DNA of 36,054 nt from Paracoccaceae bacterium (GTDB lineage: Bacteria; Pseudomonadota; Alphaproteobacteria; Rhodobacterales; Rhodobacteraceae), in assembly GCA_026989055.1 (NCBI GenBank), contig JALSKC010000001.1, positions 1 to 36,054 on the forward strand. The letters run 5' to 3'. A model generated the notes under the pieces. That model ran no database searches. It was given only the letters and a program-made list of their open reading frames with translations, and was not told where the DNA came from. The position numbers and the translations under genes were made by a program. Below, one piece after another: positions 8,621 through 16,380 of the stretch. The stretch's first letter is position 1. Each line of letters starts with the position of its first letter.

Positions 8621-8717
8621 GGGGGCCTCGGCCCCCTCTGGGCGCCGCCTGGCGCCCATTCACCCCCGGGGATGTTTTTGCGAAAAGAACGCTCCTGACA
8701 GAATGCCGTCAGGGGCG
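8621..8717 (+). terminator. Cluster of hairpins after the kinase gene, intergenic repeat-like element
   Basis: Three inverted repeats follow within 110 bases of the stop codon. A 5-bp GGGGG/CCCCC stem lies at 8621-8636. A perfect 8-bp stem TGGGCGCC/GGCGCCCA with a 4-base loop lies at 8639-8658. A stem around CCTGAC/GTCAGG lies at 8691-8717. Between them are CCCCCGGGG and a short T run (8674-8678) followed by GCGAAAAGAA. The layout resembles intergenic repeats I recall from many Rhodobacteraceae genomes. A terminator role is inferred from position. Confidence 0.55.
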
Positions 8718-8719
8718 CT

Positions 8720-8875
8720 GTGTCATCGAGGGGCACCGAAACATTCGAAAAGGACTGCGACCAGGAGTTTTCACCTCCCAATGCCATTGTCTGGAGCGAA
8801 ATTCCCGTCAGCGGCACGGAAAAGGCGATGGCGTTTCATGCCGCCGTGTCCGACCACGACATGGAACCGGACGAA
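8720..8875 (+). pseudogene. Remnant of a VOC (glyoxalase-fold) protein, N-terminal part only
   Basis: Frame 2 encodes IVWSEIPVSGTEKAMAFHAA, which matches the first beta strand and helix of the vicinal-oxygen-chelate family, whose members usually begin with a similar IxWxEIPVxDxxxAxxFY pattern. After about 50 codons the similarity stops abruptly near 8875. The frame then enters, one register off, the sequence of a YafY-type regulator and ends at 8902. A full VOC protein would be about 110-130 residues, so the C-terminal metal and substrate half is gone. A GTG at 8720 could still start a peptide, but no ATG sits at the family start. VOC genes and YafY/WYL regulators are often neighbours, which fits a deletion that joined two adjacent genes. 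The family call rests on eye recognition of one motif. Confidence 0.6.
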
Positions 8876-9174
8876 AGGGCGAGCCGGGCGTCGGCTACCT
8901 GATGCGCGCGGGCTATGACCTGCCGCCGCTGATGTTCAGCCGCGACGAGATCGTGGCGCTGGTGGCAGGCGCGCGCACCGTCCGCCCGCCGGGGCTGTGG
9001 TTCCGGGGCAAGGTCTGGACACTGATCGCCTGGTGCGGGCTGCGCGACGGTTTCCGCATGTTCCGCATCGGCCGGATCAAGGACATCCGCGAAAAGGACC
9101 GCTTTCGCGCCGAGCGCGACAAGAGCCTGGCGGTGTTTTTCTCGCGTGAACGGCTCTGCGGGCAGGCGACCTGA
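8876..9174 (+). pseudogene. Remnant of a YafY-family WYL-domain transcriptional regulator
   Basis: Frame 1 gives GEPGVGYLMRAGYDLPPLMF then SRDEIVALVAGARTVR, the linker between the helix-turn-helix and WYL domains in YafY-type regulators. It is followed directly by LWFRGKVWTLIAWCGLRDGF and RMFRIGRI, the end of the WYL domain. The N-terminal DNA-binding domain (about 65 residues) is missing, and so is a stretch of roughly 80-100 residues that normally separates ARxVR from the GKVWTL segment. The reading frame is kept across the second join and ends at TGA 9174. Without its DNA-binding domain the product could not work as a regulator. No ribosome site precedes the remnant; an in-frame ATG at 8902 could yield a ~90-residue fragment. 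Confidence 0.72.
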
Positions 9175-9221
9175 GCGGCGCGGCGCCTGCCCGGTTGCGC
9201 TGCATCGGGACCGGCTCAGGG

Positions 9222-9886
9222 TCAGTTCCCGTAGATCACGCCGGCAACCGTCGCCCCCTGGAAAATGCCCGCCATCGTGTTCGAGCCATAAAACCCGCCG
9301 GTCAGCGGGACCGTGGACGTGCCACCGGAGTCGACAGCGGAAAACTGGGCCGTGCCGTTGAACTGCGTGCCCGTCAGGTTGCCAGCAATGGCGAGGTTCG
9401 AACTGTAGCCCGAGGTGTCTGTGCCCACGCCGGTCAGGGTGGCGGCATCGAAATCCACCGTTGTGACCAGGGTGCCGTAGGAATTCCACGCCGCATTTAC
9501 CCCGCCCTGCCTGAAATAGGTCGCCGAATAGTAGCCTGCATAGGTGGCGGTTCCGCCGGTTGGCAGGGTAGTGGACGGCGTGCCGCTGATGTCTGCGAAA
9601 GTGGCGTGGGTCCCGGTGTCCATCCCGGCAATCGCCAGCACATCGGCGGTTTCGAGCTTGTAGCCCTTTTCCGGGCCGGTAAGGCCATTCCAGAAGTCGA
9701 GGCCAATACCGGCATTCGTGCCGTCCGGCGCCCCAAGTGCCCGCGTGCTGCCGTTCTGGGTAACCAGATAGGTGCCGCCGCCAGTGTTCTGAACAGTGCC
9801 ATCGATCACCGGCGTAAACGTGGGGGAACTGCACGCCACCAGGGCGGACGCGGCAAACCAAGCAGAATGGGTGTTGTCAATTTCAT
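9222..9886 (-). pseudogene. Small secreted lipoprotein (TbpB-like beta-barrel type) with frameshifted signal peptide
   Basis: From about 9847 down to the stop at 9222 one frame encodes a lipobox LVAC (Cys codon 9833-9831) followed by ~203 residues rich in Gly, Thr and Ser. They end in GGFYGSNTMAGIFQGATVAG, resembling the C-terminal barrel of transferrin-binding-protein-B-like lipoproteins. A proper ATG with a GAGGG ribosome site is at 9886, and it begins MKLTTPILLGL in another frame. The two halves would join into a textbook lipoprotein signal (MKLTTPILLGL-AASALVAC) if one base were added near TTGCCGCG (about 9849-9854). As written, the ATG frame runs off into unrelated sequence. The mature part shows no stop codons. 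It is either a recent frameshift, a sequencing error, or expression from GTG 9839 without a signal. The family assignment is tentative. Confidence 0.6.
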
Positions 9887-10158
9887 TGGACCCTCACTTT
9901 TTGTTCAACTCGTCCTTTGTCCGAACCGGAAATGTCATCCAGCAGCCTATCGACGCCAGCGTAGCATGCATCGGGAAATTCGCAAAAAAAGTAGCGCTTT
10001 CCGTCCGGGCAGAAAACCTTGCGCGGAAAACCTGTTGTCCGCCGGCTCCTGTTCGGCCAAAGCGGGGTGCTCCATTGCTGCACAATGAAAAGGAAAAGGC
10101 CCCCTCCCCTTTCGCAGGAACGGGCCGAACGGGCCCTGGACCGGAAGCAGAGACCGGG

Positions 10159-10722
10159 TTATGCCCGTTCCACATATTCGAAGGTTTCGGTGTTGACGAC
10201 GATATCCTCGTCAGGCCCGACGAAGGGCGGCACCATCACCCGCAGCCCGTTGTCCAGCACCGCCGGCTTGAAGCTGTTGGCGGCGGTCTGCCCCTTCACC
10301 ACCGGCTCGGTCTCGACCACCCTGCAGGTGACTTTCTGCGGCAGCGAAGCGCTCAGCGCCTCCTCCTCGTGATACTCGATCTGCACCGTCATGCCGTCCT
10401 GCAGGAACGGGCGGCGCTCGCCGAGGATCTCGGCCGGCAGTTCGATCTGCTCGAAGGTCTCCATGTCCATGAACACCAGCATGCCATCGTTTTCGTAGAG
10501 GAACTGCTGGTCCTTCTGCTCCAGGCGCACGCGCTCCACCTTGTCGGCGGAGCGGAATCGCTCGTTCAGCTTGGTGCCGTTGCGCAGGTTGCGCAGCTCG
10601 ACCTGGGCGAAGGCGCCGCCCTTGCCGGGCTTGACATGCTCGACTCTGACCGCGACCCACAGCCCCCCCTGATGCTCCAGGACATTGCCGGGGCGGATTT
10701 CGTTACCGTTGATCTTGGACAT
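10159..10722 (-). CDS. efp: Elongation factor P
   Basis: A 187-residue EF-P that binds between the ribosomal P and E sites and relieves stalling at proline stretches. All three domains are present: the N-terminal KOW-like domain with KPGKGGAF, where Lys34 is the position that EpmA beta-lysylates in gammaproteobacteria; the central OB domain ([20 protein letters not shown]); and the C-terminal OB domain ending in [19 protein letters not shown]. The ATG at 10722 begins [12 protein letters not shown]; the 9-residue upstream extension is not conserved-looking. Whether this organism modifies Lys34 cannot be seen, since no epmA or epmB is in the window. It is divergent from the DUF6280-type gene, with a TATATA element between. 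Confidence 0.97.
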   Translation of the reverse strand: MSKINGNEIRPGNVLEHQGGLWVAVRVEHVKPGKGGAFAQVELRNLRNGTKLNERFRSADKVERVRLEQKDQQFLYENDGMLVFMDMETFEQIELPAEILGERRPFLQDGMTVQIEYHEEEALSASLPQKVTCRVVETEPVVKGQTAANSFKPAVLDNGLRVMVPPFVGPDEDIVVNTETFEYVERA

Positions 10723-10743
10723 GGCAGAAACCGTGACAAATCT

Positions 10744-10793
10744 TTGCAATCCTTTGGGCGAGACCTATATATGCGTAGCGTCAGGGGCGCAAG
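10744..10793. promoter_or_regulatory. Divergent promoter region of efp and the DUF6280-type gene
   Basis: TATATA at 10766-10771 reads the same on both strands. On the plus strand TTGCAA (10744-10749) precedes it by 16 bases. On the minus strand TTGCGC (10792-10787) precedes it by 15 bases. It therefore may serve as a -10 in both directions. The promoter assignment was made by eye and has not been mapped. Confidence 0.4.
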
Positions 10794-10936
10794 ACAACTA
10801 CATCCTGTGGCCCGGCGGGAAGGAGGTATGCATCATACGCATGATAGATATGCAAAAACTGGATACCCGAATCATGCGCAACCTGTCATAAGGGCGCAAA
10901 CCCGCGAAAGTGCAAGAGCAAGAACAAGGGAAACCC

Positions 10937-11269
10937 ATGGCGGATTTTGTTGACGGCACGGCATTCAACCACGAACAGGGCACCCGGGCGCGCAAGCTGT
11001 TTGCGGCGGTGGTTCTCGCGGCTCTGGACGATGCGATCGCCGATGACAAGAAATACGGCAACGGACCCGAGCAGATCGCCCGCTGGGCGCGCTCTCGCGA
11101 CGGGCGCGAGGTGCTGACCTGCGCCGGGATCGACCCCAACGAGAGGGTGGTCAAGGGGCTGATGGAGTTCGTCGCCCGGGGCGTGCGCACCTCGGTCGCG
11201 CTCTCGCGCGAGGAAAGCGAACGCCGCAGCGCAGCGGCGGCCGCAGCCGAGCAGGCCCGGGCCGCCTGA
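10937..11269 (+). CDS. DUF6280-type conserved small protein
   Basis: A 110-residue soluble protein starting MADFVDGTAFNHEQGTRARK, with KYGNGPEQIARWARSRDGRE in the middle, and ending in an Ala/Glu-rich helix. I recognise it as the family called DUF6280 in Rhodobacteraceae genomes. No catalytic motif, signal peptide or membrane segment is visible, and no function is known to me. The ATG at 10937 follows AAGGG at six bases; the alternative GTG at 10910 has no ribosome site. The position opposite efp appears to be a conserved arrangement, so a link to translation or growth control is possible but is only inference. The high charge and lack of cysteines fit a small structural or RNA/protein-binding role. 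Confidence 0.75.
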   Translation: MADFVDGTAFNHEQGTRARKLFAAVVLAALDDAIADDKKYGNGPEQIARWARSRDGREVLTCAGIDPNERVVKGLMEFVARGVRTSVALSREESERRSAAAAAAEQARAA

Positions 11270-11705
11270 GAGGCGCCCGCAGAAAGGCGCCGAAGCCGCA
11301 GCCCGCTGCTTCACCGCAGGCCCGTCCCTTCTGCCGCTGCTTCACCGCAGCCCCATCTCTTCCATGGAGCGCTCCGGGCAGGAGCGCTCCGGGCAGGGCA
11401 TGTCGGGCAGAGCGCCGGCGGACGCCCCTGCCCCGGGTGAAATCCGTGCCGTGCCTGTCGCAGAGCGCCGGACGGAATCGGTCCCGGAACGGGCGGAAGG
11501 GCGGGCGCCGCACGGCCGGCGAACGTCTCCGGAAGGGAGCTCTGCACCCCGGCCCCGGGCCGGAATGCCCCCCGGCAGGCACGCGGCCTGCCGGGAGCGC
11601 AGCGGGCCTGGCAGCCCCGCCTCCCCCGCCCGCAACACTCGGACACGCGGTTGCCGGGGTGGCGGTTTCCACCGGCAGCCCCCACCGCGGCCCCCGCCCG
11701 GCGGG
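11270..11705. other. Gene-free GC-rich stretch with two short direct repeats
   Basis: No convincing gene is seen between the DUF6280-type gene and rnpB; reading frames here lack ribosome sites and look like GC shadows. CCGCTGCTTCACCGCAG occurs at 11303-11319 and again at 11334-11350 (period 31). GAGCGCTCCGGGCAG is tandemly duplicated at 11367-11396. The role is unknown; the stretch lies downstream of both flanking transcripts. Confidence 0.6.
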
Positions 11706-12113
11706 TGCGCGGGCGGCCTGTAAGCCGGATTCTGTCCAAGGGTGGATCCCTCTGGATGGCCATTCATCTGGGCGCACCGTTGCCGGCGCGCTCGAGCTGC
11801 CAACCCGGACCTGCTGGGGCTGAAGCGGCCCCGGGGCGCGAAGGCCCCGCGCGGTCCCTATTCGGCATTGCTCCCGGTGGGGCTTGCCGTGCCACCGCTG
11901 TTGCCAGCGGCGCGGTGCGCTCTTGCCGCACCTTTTCACCGTGACCGGCGCGGACGCCGGCCGTCTGTTTTCTGTGGCGCTTTCCCTCGGGTTTCCCCGG
12001 CCGGGCGTTACCCGGCACCGTCGCTTCATGGAGTCCGGACTTTCCTCGGGCCTGTCGCCCGCGGCCATCCGGCCACCCGCGCCCCTCCGATGTAGGGGCC
12101 GCGGGCCGCCCGG
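11706..12113 (-). ncRNA. rnpB: RNase P RNA
   Basis: On the minus strand this region carries the universal bacterial RNase P core: GAGGAAAGTCCGGACTCCA near the 5' end, then GGGTAACGCCCGG, GGTGAAAAGGTGCGGCAAGA with GCGCACCGC, and ACAGAATCCGGCTTAC near the 3' end. The ends pair into helix P1 (GGGCGGCC at the 5' end with GGCCGCCC at plus-strand 11711-11718), which sets the boundaries to within a few bases. It is type A and about 400 bases long. It is the catalytic subunit that cuts the 5' leader from tRNA precursors; the protein subunit gene rnpA is not here. It begins only about 20 bases after the stop of the lipoprotein gene on the same strand and has no obvious -10 in that gap, so its promoter may lie inside that gene. 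Confidence 0.97.
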
Positions 12114-12133
12114 TCAACCGCGCCGCTGCCCGA

Positions 12134-13036
12134 TCACTGCCCGCCTCCTTCCGGCTCCTGCCCCGCCTCGCCCCCGGAGCGGACCGCCATCCGGAACGGC
12201 TCGGGATCCCAGTAGCAGGCGAAACCGTCGCCGTCCGGATCCAGCCCGTAGCGGTCGCGCTTCGGGCCGCCGGCCCTGAGGAAGGCTTCCTGCGCCTGAT
12301 CGGAGGACGGGTATTTCGCGCAGTTGCGCTCGAAGCGCTCCCGGGAAAAGAGCCCCACCCGGCGGTAGAGCGGCTGGCCGACGCGGTTGTTCGTGGACAG
12401 GGCGTAATCCACGATCAGCGCCAGCGAGCGCTTCGGGCGTGGCGGCAGGGGCTTCGGGCGGATCAGCTGATAGGCCCGGCGCTGGGCCTCGAGCCGGGCG
12501 CGGTCGCTCTCGATGGTTTCGCGTGCACTGACCGCGTCGAAGTCCTGTTCGTCGGACAGGCCGGGGTTGTCCGGGGCAATCGGGACGGTTCCGGCCGGGA
12601 CGGCAGCGGCAGGCACCGACCTGCCGCCTGCCGCCTGTGCCGTGCCTGTCCCCGCTTCCGGGGCGGGCGGATCGGCAGCCGGAGGCGCGCCGGCGGCGGC
12701 ACCGGCCGGAACCTGCGCCTGAGGGCCGCTTGCGCCATCCGCCATGCGCGGGGCCGGGGCGGAGGTGGGCAGATCGAGCCCGGGGGAAATCGTCTCGCCG
12801 GAAATCTCGCCCCCCGAGACCAGCGGCACCGCAGCCGCGGCATCACCCGCGCCGGGGCGGGGCTCCGGATAGGCGCCGAAACCGACGCCGCGCCCCGAAT
12901 CGGGGATCCCGGGCGCGCAGGCGGCCAGCAGCAGCGCGGCGGCGACAACCGGCAGGGCCCGGCGGGCGGCCTTCCGCCGCGGGCGCCTCGCCCGCCCGGT
13001 GCGGCCCGTCTGCGGCGCGCGCGTTCCCGGCTTCAT
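12134..13036 (-). CDS. Lipoprotein with C-terminal Excalibur-like calcium-binding motif
   Basis: A 300-residue exported lipoprotein. A long positively charged N-terminus (many Arg) leads into ALPVVAAALLLAAC, a lipobox with Cys40. Residues ~45-165 are low-complexity Ala/Pro/Gly linker. The folded part (about 170-285) has KRSLALIVDYALSTNNRVGQ, then CAKYPSSDQAQEAF from Cys239 and LDPDGDGFACYW (Asp267 to Trp276). The Cys...DxDxDGxAC pattern is that of the Excalibur domain, where the Asp cluster binds Ca2+ and the two Cys can form a disulfide. It likely sits in the periplasm anchored to a membrane. It follows gatA by 50 bases and precedes rnpB by about 20, so gatC-gatA-lipoprotein may be one transcript. 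The function is unknown. Confidence 0.8.
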   Translation of the reverse strand: MKPGTRAPQTGRTGRARRPRRKAARRALPVVAAALLLAACAPGIPDSGRGVGFGAYPEPRPGAGDAAAAVPLVSGGEISGETISPGLDLPTSAPAPRMADGASGPQAQVPAGAAAGAPPAADPPAPEAGTGTAQAAGGRSVPAAAVPAGTVPIAPDNPGLSDEQDFDAVSARETIESDRARLEAQRRAYQLIRPKPLPPRPKRSLALIVDYALSTNNRVGQPLYRRVGLFSRERFERNCAKYPSSDQAQEAFLRAGGPKRDRYGLDPDGDGFACYWDPEPFRMAVRSGGEAGQEPEGGGQ

Positions 13037-13086
13037 CCCGTCATGCTCCCGCCATCATGATCCTGCAGCATCTCGCGGCCTGCATC

Positions 13087-14574
13087 CTACCACCATCTGG
13101 ACGGTCTTGAAGCGAACCCGGCGGCGGTTTCGATCACATGTGCGGCATTCAGCAGCGCGCCTTCTTCCCAGGGGCGCCCGATCAGCTGCAGCCCCAGCGG
13201 CAGGCCCTGCGAATCAAGCCCCGCCGGCACCGAGACCGCCGGCAGCCCGGCGAGGTTCACCGTGACCGTGAACACGTCGTTGAGATACATCCGCACCGGG
13301 TCGGCATCGGCCATCTCGCCCAGGCCGAAGGCGGCCGAGGGGGTTGTCGGGGTCAGGATCGCTTCCACCCCTTGCGCGAAGGCGTCCTCGAAGTCCTTCG
13401 CGATCAGCGTGCGCACCTTGCGGGCCCGGTTGTAATAGGCATCGTAGAAACCGGCCGAGAGCACGTAGGTGCCGATCATCACCCGCCGCTGCACCTCGTC
13501 TCCGAAGCCTTCGGCGCGGGTCTTTTCGTACATCTCGGTGATACCGTCGCCGGCGCCGAGTTTCGCCCGGTGGCCGTAACGCACCCCGTCATAGCGCGCC
13601 AGGTTCGAGGACGCCTCGGCCGGGGCGATCACGTAATAGGCCGGCAGCGCGTATTTCGTGTGCGGCAGCGAGATGTCCACCACCTCGGCGCCAGCGTCGC
13701 GCAGCATCCGCCGGCCCTCGGCCCAGAGCGACTCGATCTCGGCCGGCATCCCCTCCATCCGGTATTCGCGCGGAATGCCGATCTTCCGGCCGCGGATGTC
13801 GCCGTTCAGCGCCGCTTCGAAATCGGGCACCGGAATGTCGGCGCTGGTGCTGTCCTTCGGGTCGTGGCCGGCCATCGCCGCGAGCATGATCGCCGCGTCG
13901 CGCACGCTCTTGGTCATCGGCCCCGCCTGGTCGAGCGAACTGGCGAAGGCGATGATCCCCCAGCGCGAGCAGCGCCCGTAGGTGGGCTTCAGCCCGACGA
14001 TTCCGCTGAAGGCCGCCGGCTGGCGGATCGAGCCTCCGGTATCGGTCCCGGTGGCAGCGAGGCAGAGATCCGCGGCCACCGCCGCCGCCGAACCGCCCGA
14101 GGAACCGCCGGGGGTGAGCGGGGTTTCGTCGTCCACCCGTCGCCAGGGGTTGACGGCACTGCCGTAGGTGCTGGTCTCGTTCGATGAGCCCATGGCGAAT
14201 TCGTCCATGTTCAGCTTGCCCAGCATCACCGCGCCGGCCTCGAACAGCCTGCTGGTGACGGTGCTTTCGTATTCCGGGCGGAAGCCGTTCAGGATGAACG
14301 AGGCCGCCTGGCTGGGCACGCCGCGGGTGCAGAACAGATCCTTGATCCCCAGCGGGATGCCGCACATGTCCGGCGCCCCCCCGGCCCGCAGCCGCGCATC
14401 GGCCGCGCGCGCCTGTTCCAGGGCCAGCTCGGGAGTTCCGTGCACAACCGCGTTCAGCGCCCCCGCCGCCTCGATCGCCGCAAGGCAGGCCTCGGTCAGC
14501 TCGACCGCGCTCACCTCGCCCCGGCGCAGCGCATCGCGCGCCTCGGCAATGGTCATCCTGTTCAGATCGCCCAT
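13087..14574 (-). CDS. gatA: Aspartyl/glutamyl-tRNA amidotransferase subunit A
   Basis: A 495-residue amidase-signature enzyme that, with GatB and GatC, converts Glu-tRNA-Gln (or Asp-tRNA-Asn) to the amide form, releasing ammonia from glutamine. The Ser-cisSer-Lys triad is visible: Lys78 in [10 protein letters not shown], Ser158 in [12 protein letters not shown] and Ser182 in [13 protein letters not shown]. The C-terminal [15 protein letters not shown] is typical. The ATG at 14574 was chosen since MGDLN fits the family and GGTGGAG precedes it; a GTG three codons upstream is possible. gatC ends 11 bases before it, so the pair is co-translated. gatB is not in the window, which agrees with relatives where it lies elsewhere. 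Confidence 0.97.
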   Translation of the reverse strand: MGDLNRMTIAEARDALRRGEVSAVELTEACLAAIEAAGALNAVVHGTPELALEQARAADARLRAGGAPDMCGIPLGIKDLFCTRGVPSQAASFILNGFRPEYESTVTSRLFEAGAVMLGKLNMDEFAMGSSNETSTYGSAVNPWRRVDDETPLTPGGSSGGSAAAVAADLCLAATGTDTGGSIRQPAAFSGIVGLKPTYGRCSRWGIIAFASSLDQAGPMTKSVRDAAIMLAAMAGHDPKDSTSADIPVPDFEAALNGDIRGRKIGIPREYRMEGMPAEIESLWAEGRRMLRDAGAEVVDISLPHTKYALPAYYVIAPAEASSNLARYDGVRYGHRAKLGAGDGITEMYEKTRAEGFGDEVQRRVMIGTYVLSAGFYDAYYNRARKVRTLIAKDFEDAFAQGVEAILTPTTPSAAFGLGEMADADPVRMYLNDVFTVTVNLAGLPAVSVPAGLDSQGLPLGLQLIGRPWEEGALLNAAHVIETAAGFASRPSRWW

Positions 14575-14585
14575 CTGCTCCACCC

Positions 14586-14873
14586 CTATTCCACCACCTT
14601 GGGAACCGCGAAGAAGCCCTCGCGGGCATCGGGCGCATTGGCCAGGATCTTTTCAGGCATGCTGCCGTCGGTTACCACGTCGGGGCGGCGCTTGAGCCGC
14701 ATCGGCGAGACCGAGACCATCGGCTCCACCCCTTCGACATCGACCTCGTTCAACTGTTCGATGAACCCGAGGATCGCGCTGAATTCCTCGGCCAGGGCCG
14801 GCAGGCGTTCCTCCTCCACCCGGATCCGGGCGAGCCTGGCCACATGGGCGGCGGTCTTGGCATCGATCGGCAT
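14586..14873 (-). CDS. gatC: Aspartyl/glutamyl-tRNA amidotransferase subunit C
   Basis: This 95-residue small subunit wraps around GatA and GatB and stabilises the amidotransferase. The typical pattern is present: an N-terminal helix with [15 protein letters not shown], then [20 protein letters not shown], and the extended [10 protein letters not shown] segment that precedes the arm ending in [10 protein letters not shown]. It starts at ATG 14873, about 8 bases after an AGGGGGA-type ribosome site. It forms a two-gene unit with gatA and is divergent from the UPF0173 hydrolase. Nothing unusual is seen. Confidence 0.96.
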   Translation of the reverse strand: MPIDAKTAAHVARLARIRVEEERLPALAEEFSAILGFIEQLNEVDVEGVEPMVSVSPMRLKRRPDVVTDGSMPEKILANAPDAREGFFAVPKVVE

Positions 14874-14943
14874 CGGACATGTCCCCCTGCTCTGACCGGG
14901 AAGCGTTTAGCGCCCCCGGCGTGGATGGGCAAGGCGGCGCGGC

Positions 14944-14971
14944 GTGACATGGCGGATTACGGCGCTATGCT
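14944..14971 (+). promoter_or_regulatory. Candidate promoter of the UPF0173 hydrolase
   Basis: GTGACA (14944-14949), a 16-base spacer and TATGCT (14966-14971) lie 70 bases before the start codon at 15042. Reasonable sigma-70 match by eye. Confidence 0.4.
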
Positions 14972-15041
14972 GGCCCCGGCTTCGCAGCGGGCCTGACAGC
15001 CGCAGAGCCTTTGGAAGCAGATGATACAGGGAGGACGGACC

Positions 15042-15734
15042 ATGAAGATCATCTGGCTCGGACATTCCGGATTCCGGATCGAGATCGCCGATCAGATCCT
15101 GCTGCTGGACCCCTGGCTGACCGGCAACCCGATGTTCCCCGAGACCCGGCGCAGCGAGGCGACCGATGGCGTCACCCATGTGCTGGTAAGCCACGGCCAC
15201 GGCGACCACTCGGCCGACGCGCTGGCGATCTCCGAGGCCGCCGGCGCTCCGATCGTGGGCATCTACGACCTGATGAGCTGGTGGGAGGCCACGCGGGGGG
15301 CAAGGGTGATCGGCTTCAACAAGGGCGGCACGCTCCGGCTGGGCGAGGTGGCGGTGACGATGGTCAACGCGGTGCATTCCTCGTCGCTCGAGAGCGCCTC
15401 GGGCCCCGTCTATACCGGCGGCGAGGCCGGCTACATCATCGCCGGCGAGGGGCATGTGATCTATTTTTCCGGTGACACCGACGTGATGGCCGACATGAAG
15501 ATCTTCCACGACCTGCATGCCCCCGACATCGGCATCCTGGCCGCCGGCGGGCATTTCACCATGGACATGAAGCGCGCCGCCTATGCCGCGAAGACCTTCT
15601 TCGACTTCAGGACGCTGATCCCCTGCCACTACCGCACCTTCCCGATTCTCGAACAGTCGGCCGAGGCGCTGAAGGACGCCCTGCCGGAGGTCGAGGTGAT
15701 CGAACCGCAGGTGCTGGAACCGATCATGATCTGA
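15042..15734 (+). CDS. UPF0173 metal-dependent hydrolase (metallo-beta-lactamase fold)
   Basis: A 230-residue cytoplasmic protein with the metallo-beta-lactamase fold. Seen: the N-terminal WLGHSGFRIEI strand pair, the metal motif SHGHGDHSADA (HxHxDH), a further His in NAVHSS, the metal-bridging Asp in YFSGDTDVMADM, and the last His in LIPCHYRTFP. This layout is the UPF0173 family (COG2220), related to lactonases of the UlaG type, with no settled substrate. The ATG at 15042 follows GGGAGGACGG; the upstream ATG at 15021 lacks a good ribosome site. It is transcribed away from gatCA and converges with tadA. Confidence 0.93.
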   Translation: MKIIWLGHSGFRIEIADQILLLDPWLTGNPMFPETRRSEATDGVTHVLVSHGHGDHSADALAISEAAGAPIVGIYDLMSWWEATRGARVIGFNKGGTLRLGEVAVTMVNAVHSSSLESASGPVYTGGEAGYIIAGEGHVIYFSGDTDVMADMKIFHDLHAPDIGILAAGGHFTMDMKRAAYAAKTFFDFRTLIPCHYRTFPILEQSAEALKDALPEVEVIEPQVLEPIMI

Positions 15735-15829
15735 GCGTCCCCGCTTCCCCTGCCCGCACGGGACGGCCGCTTCCCCCGCCCGCCGCCGCACCGTGCTCTG
15801 CGCCCTGCCCGCACCCCGGCGCGCCTGCC

Positions 15830-16288
15830 TCAGCCCTTCCGGCGCTTGTGCGCGAAGAACCCGCGCAGCAGCGCCTCGGCTTCCCGGGCGGCGATCCCGT
15901 CGAGCACCTCGGGCACGTGGTGGCACTGGGGGTGCGCGAAAACCCGCGCCCCGTGCGCAACCCCGCCCGACCTCGGATCGTCCGCACCGTAGCAAAGCCG
16001 CGCGATCCGGGCCTGGCTGATGGCCGAGGCGCACATCGGGCAGGGCTCCAGCGTCACGTAGAGCACATGCCCGGGAAGCCGCTCGGAGCCGGCGGCGGCA
16101 CAGGCGGCGCGGATGGCGAGGATCTCGGCATGCGCGGTGGGGTCGGACAGTTCCCGGGTGCGGTTGCCGGCGGCGGCAACGATCTCGCCCGATGGCGAGA
16201 CCACGACCGCGCCCACCGGCACCTCGTCGCGCCGACCGGCCATGCGCGCCTCGGCCAGGGCGGCTTCCATGTGGCTGGCGAATGTCAT
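15830..16288 (-). CDS. tadA: tRNA-specific adenosine deaminase
   Basis: A 152-residue zinc deaminase that turns A34 to inosine in tRNA-Arg(ACG). Catalytic motif TAHAEILAI supplies zinc ligand His53 and proton shuttle Glu55. The second motif EPCPMCASAI gives ligands Cys83 and Cys86. The VPVGAVVV and GNRTRELSDP segments match the family. The start is ATG at 16288. It diverges from rluB with 92 bases between, a neighbourhood I recognise from related genomes. A guanine or cytosine deaminase is less likely given the conserved TadA-type substrate loop. Confidence 0.94.
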   Translation of the reverse strand: MTFASHMEAALAEARMAGRRDEVPVGAVVVSPSGEIVAAAGNRTRELSDPTAHAEILAIRAACAAAGSERLPGHVLYVTLEPCPMCASAISQARIARLCYGADDPRSGGVAHGARVFAHPQCHHVPEVLDGIAAREAEALLRGFFAHKRRKG

Positions 16289-16380
16289 GCCCCCTCATGG
16301 CCCGAAGCGGGCGCCTTGCCAAGCGGCTTTCCCTTCCCGCCGGCTTTCCCTTCCGCCGACGCCGCGCTATGGCGGAGCGC

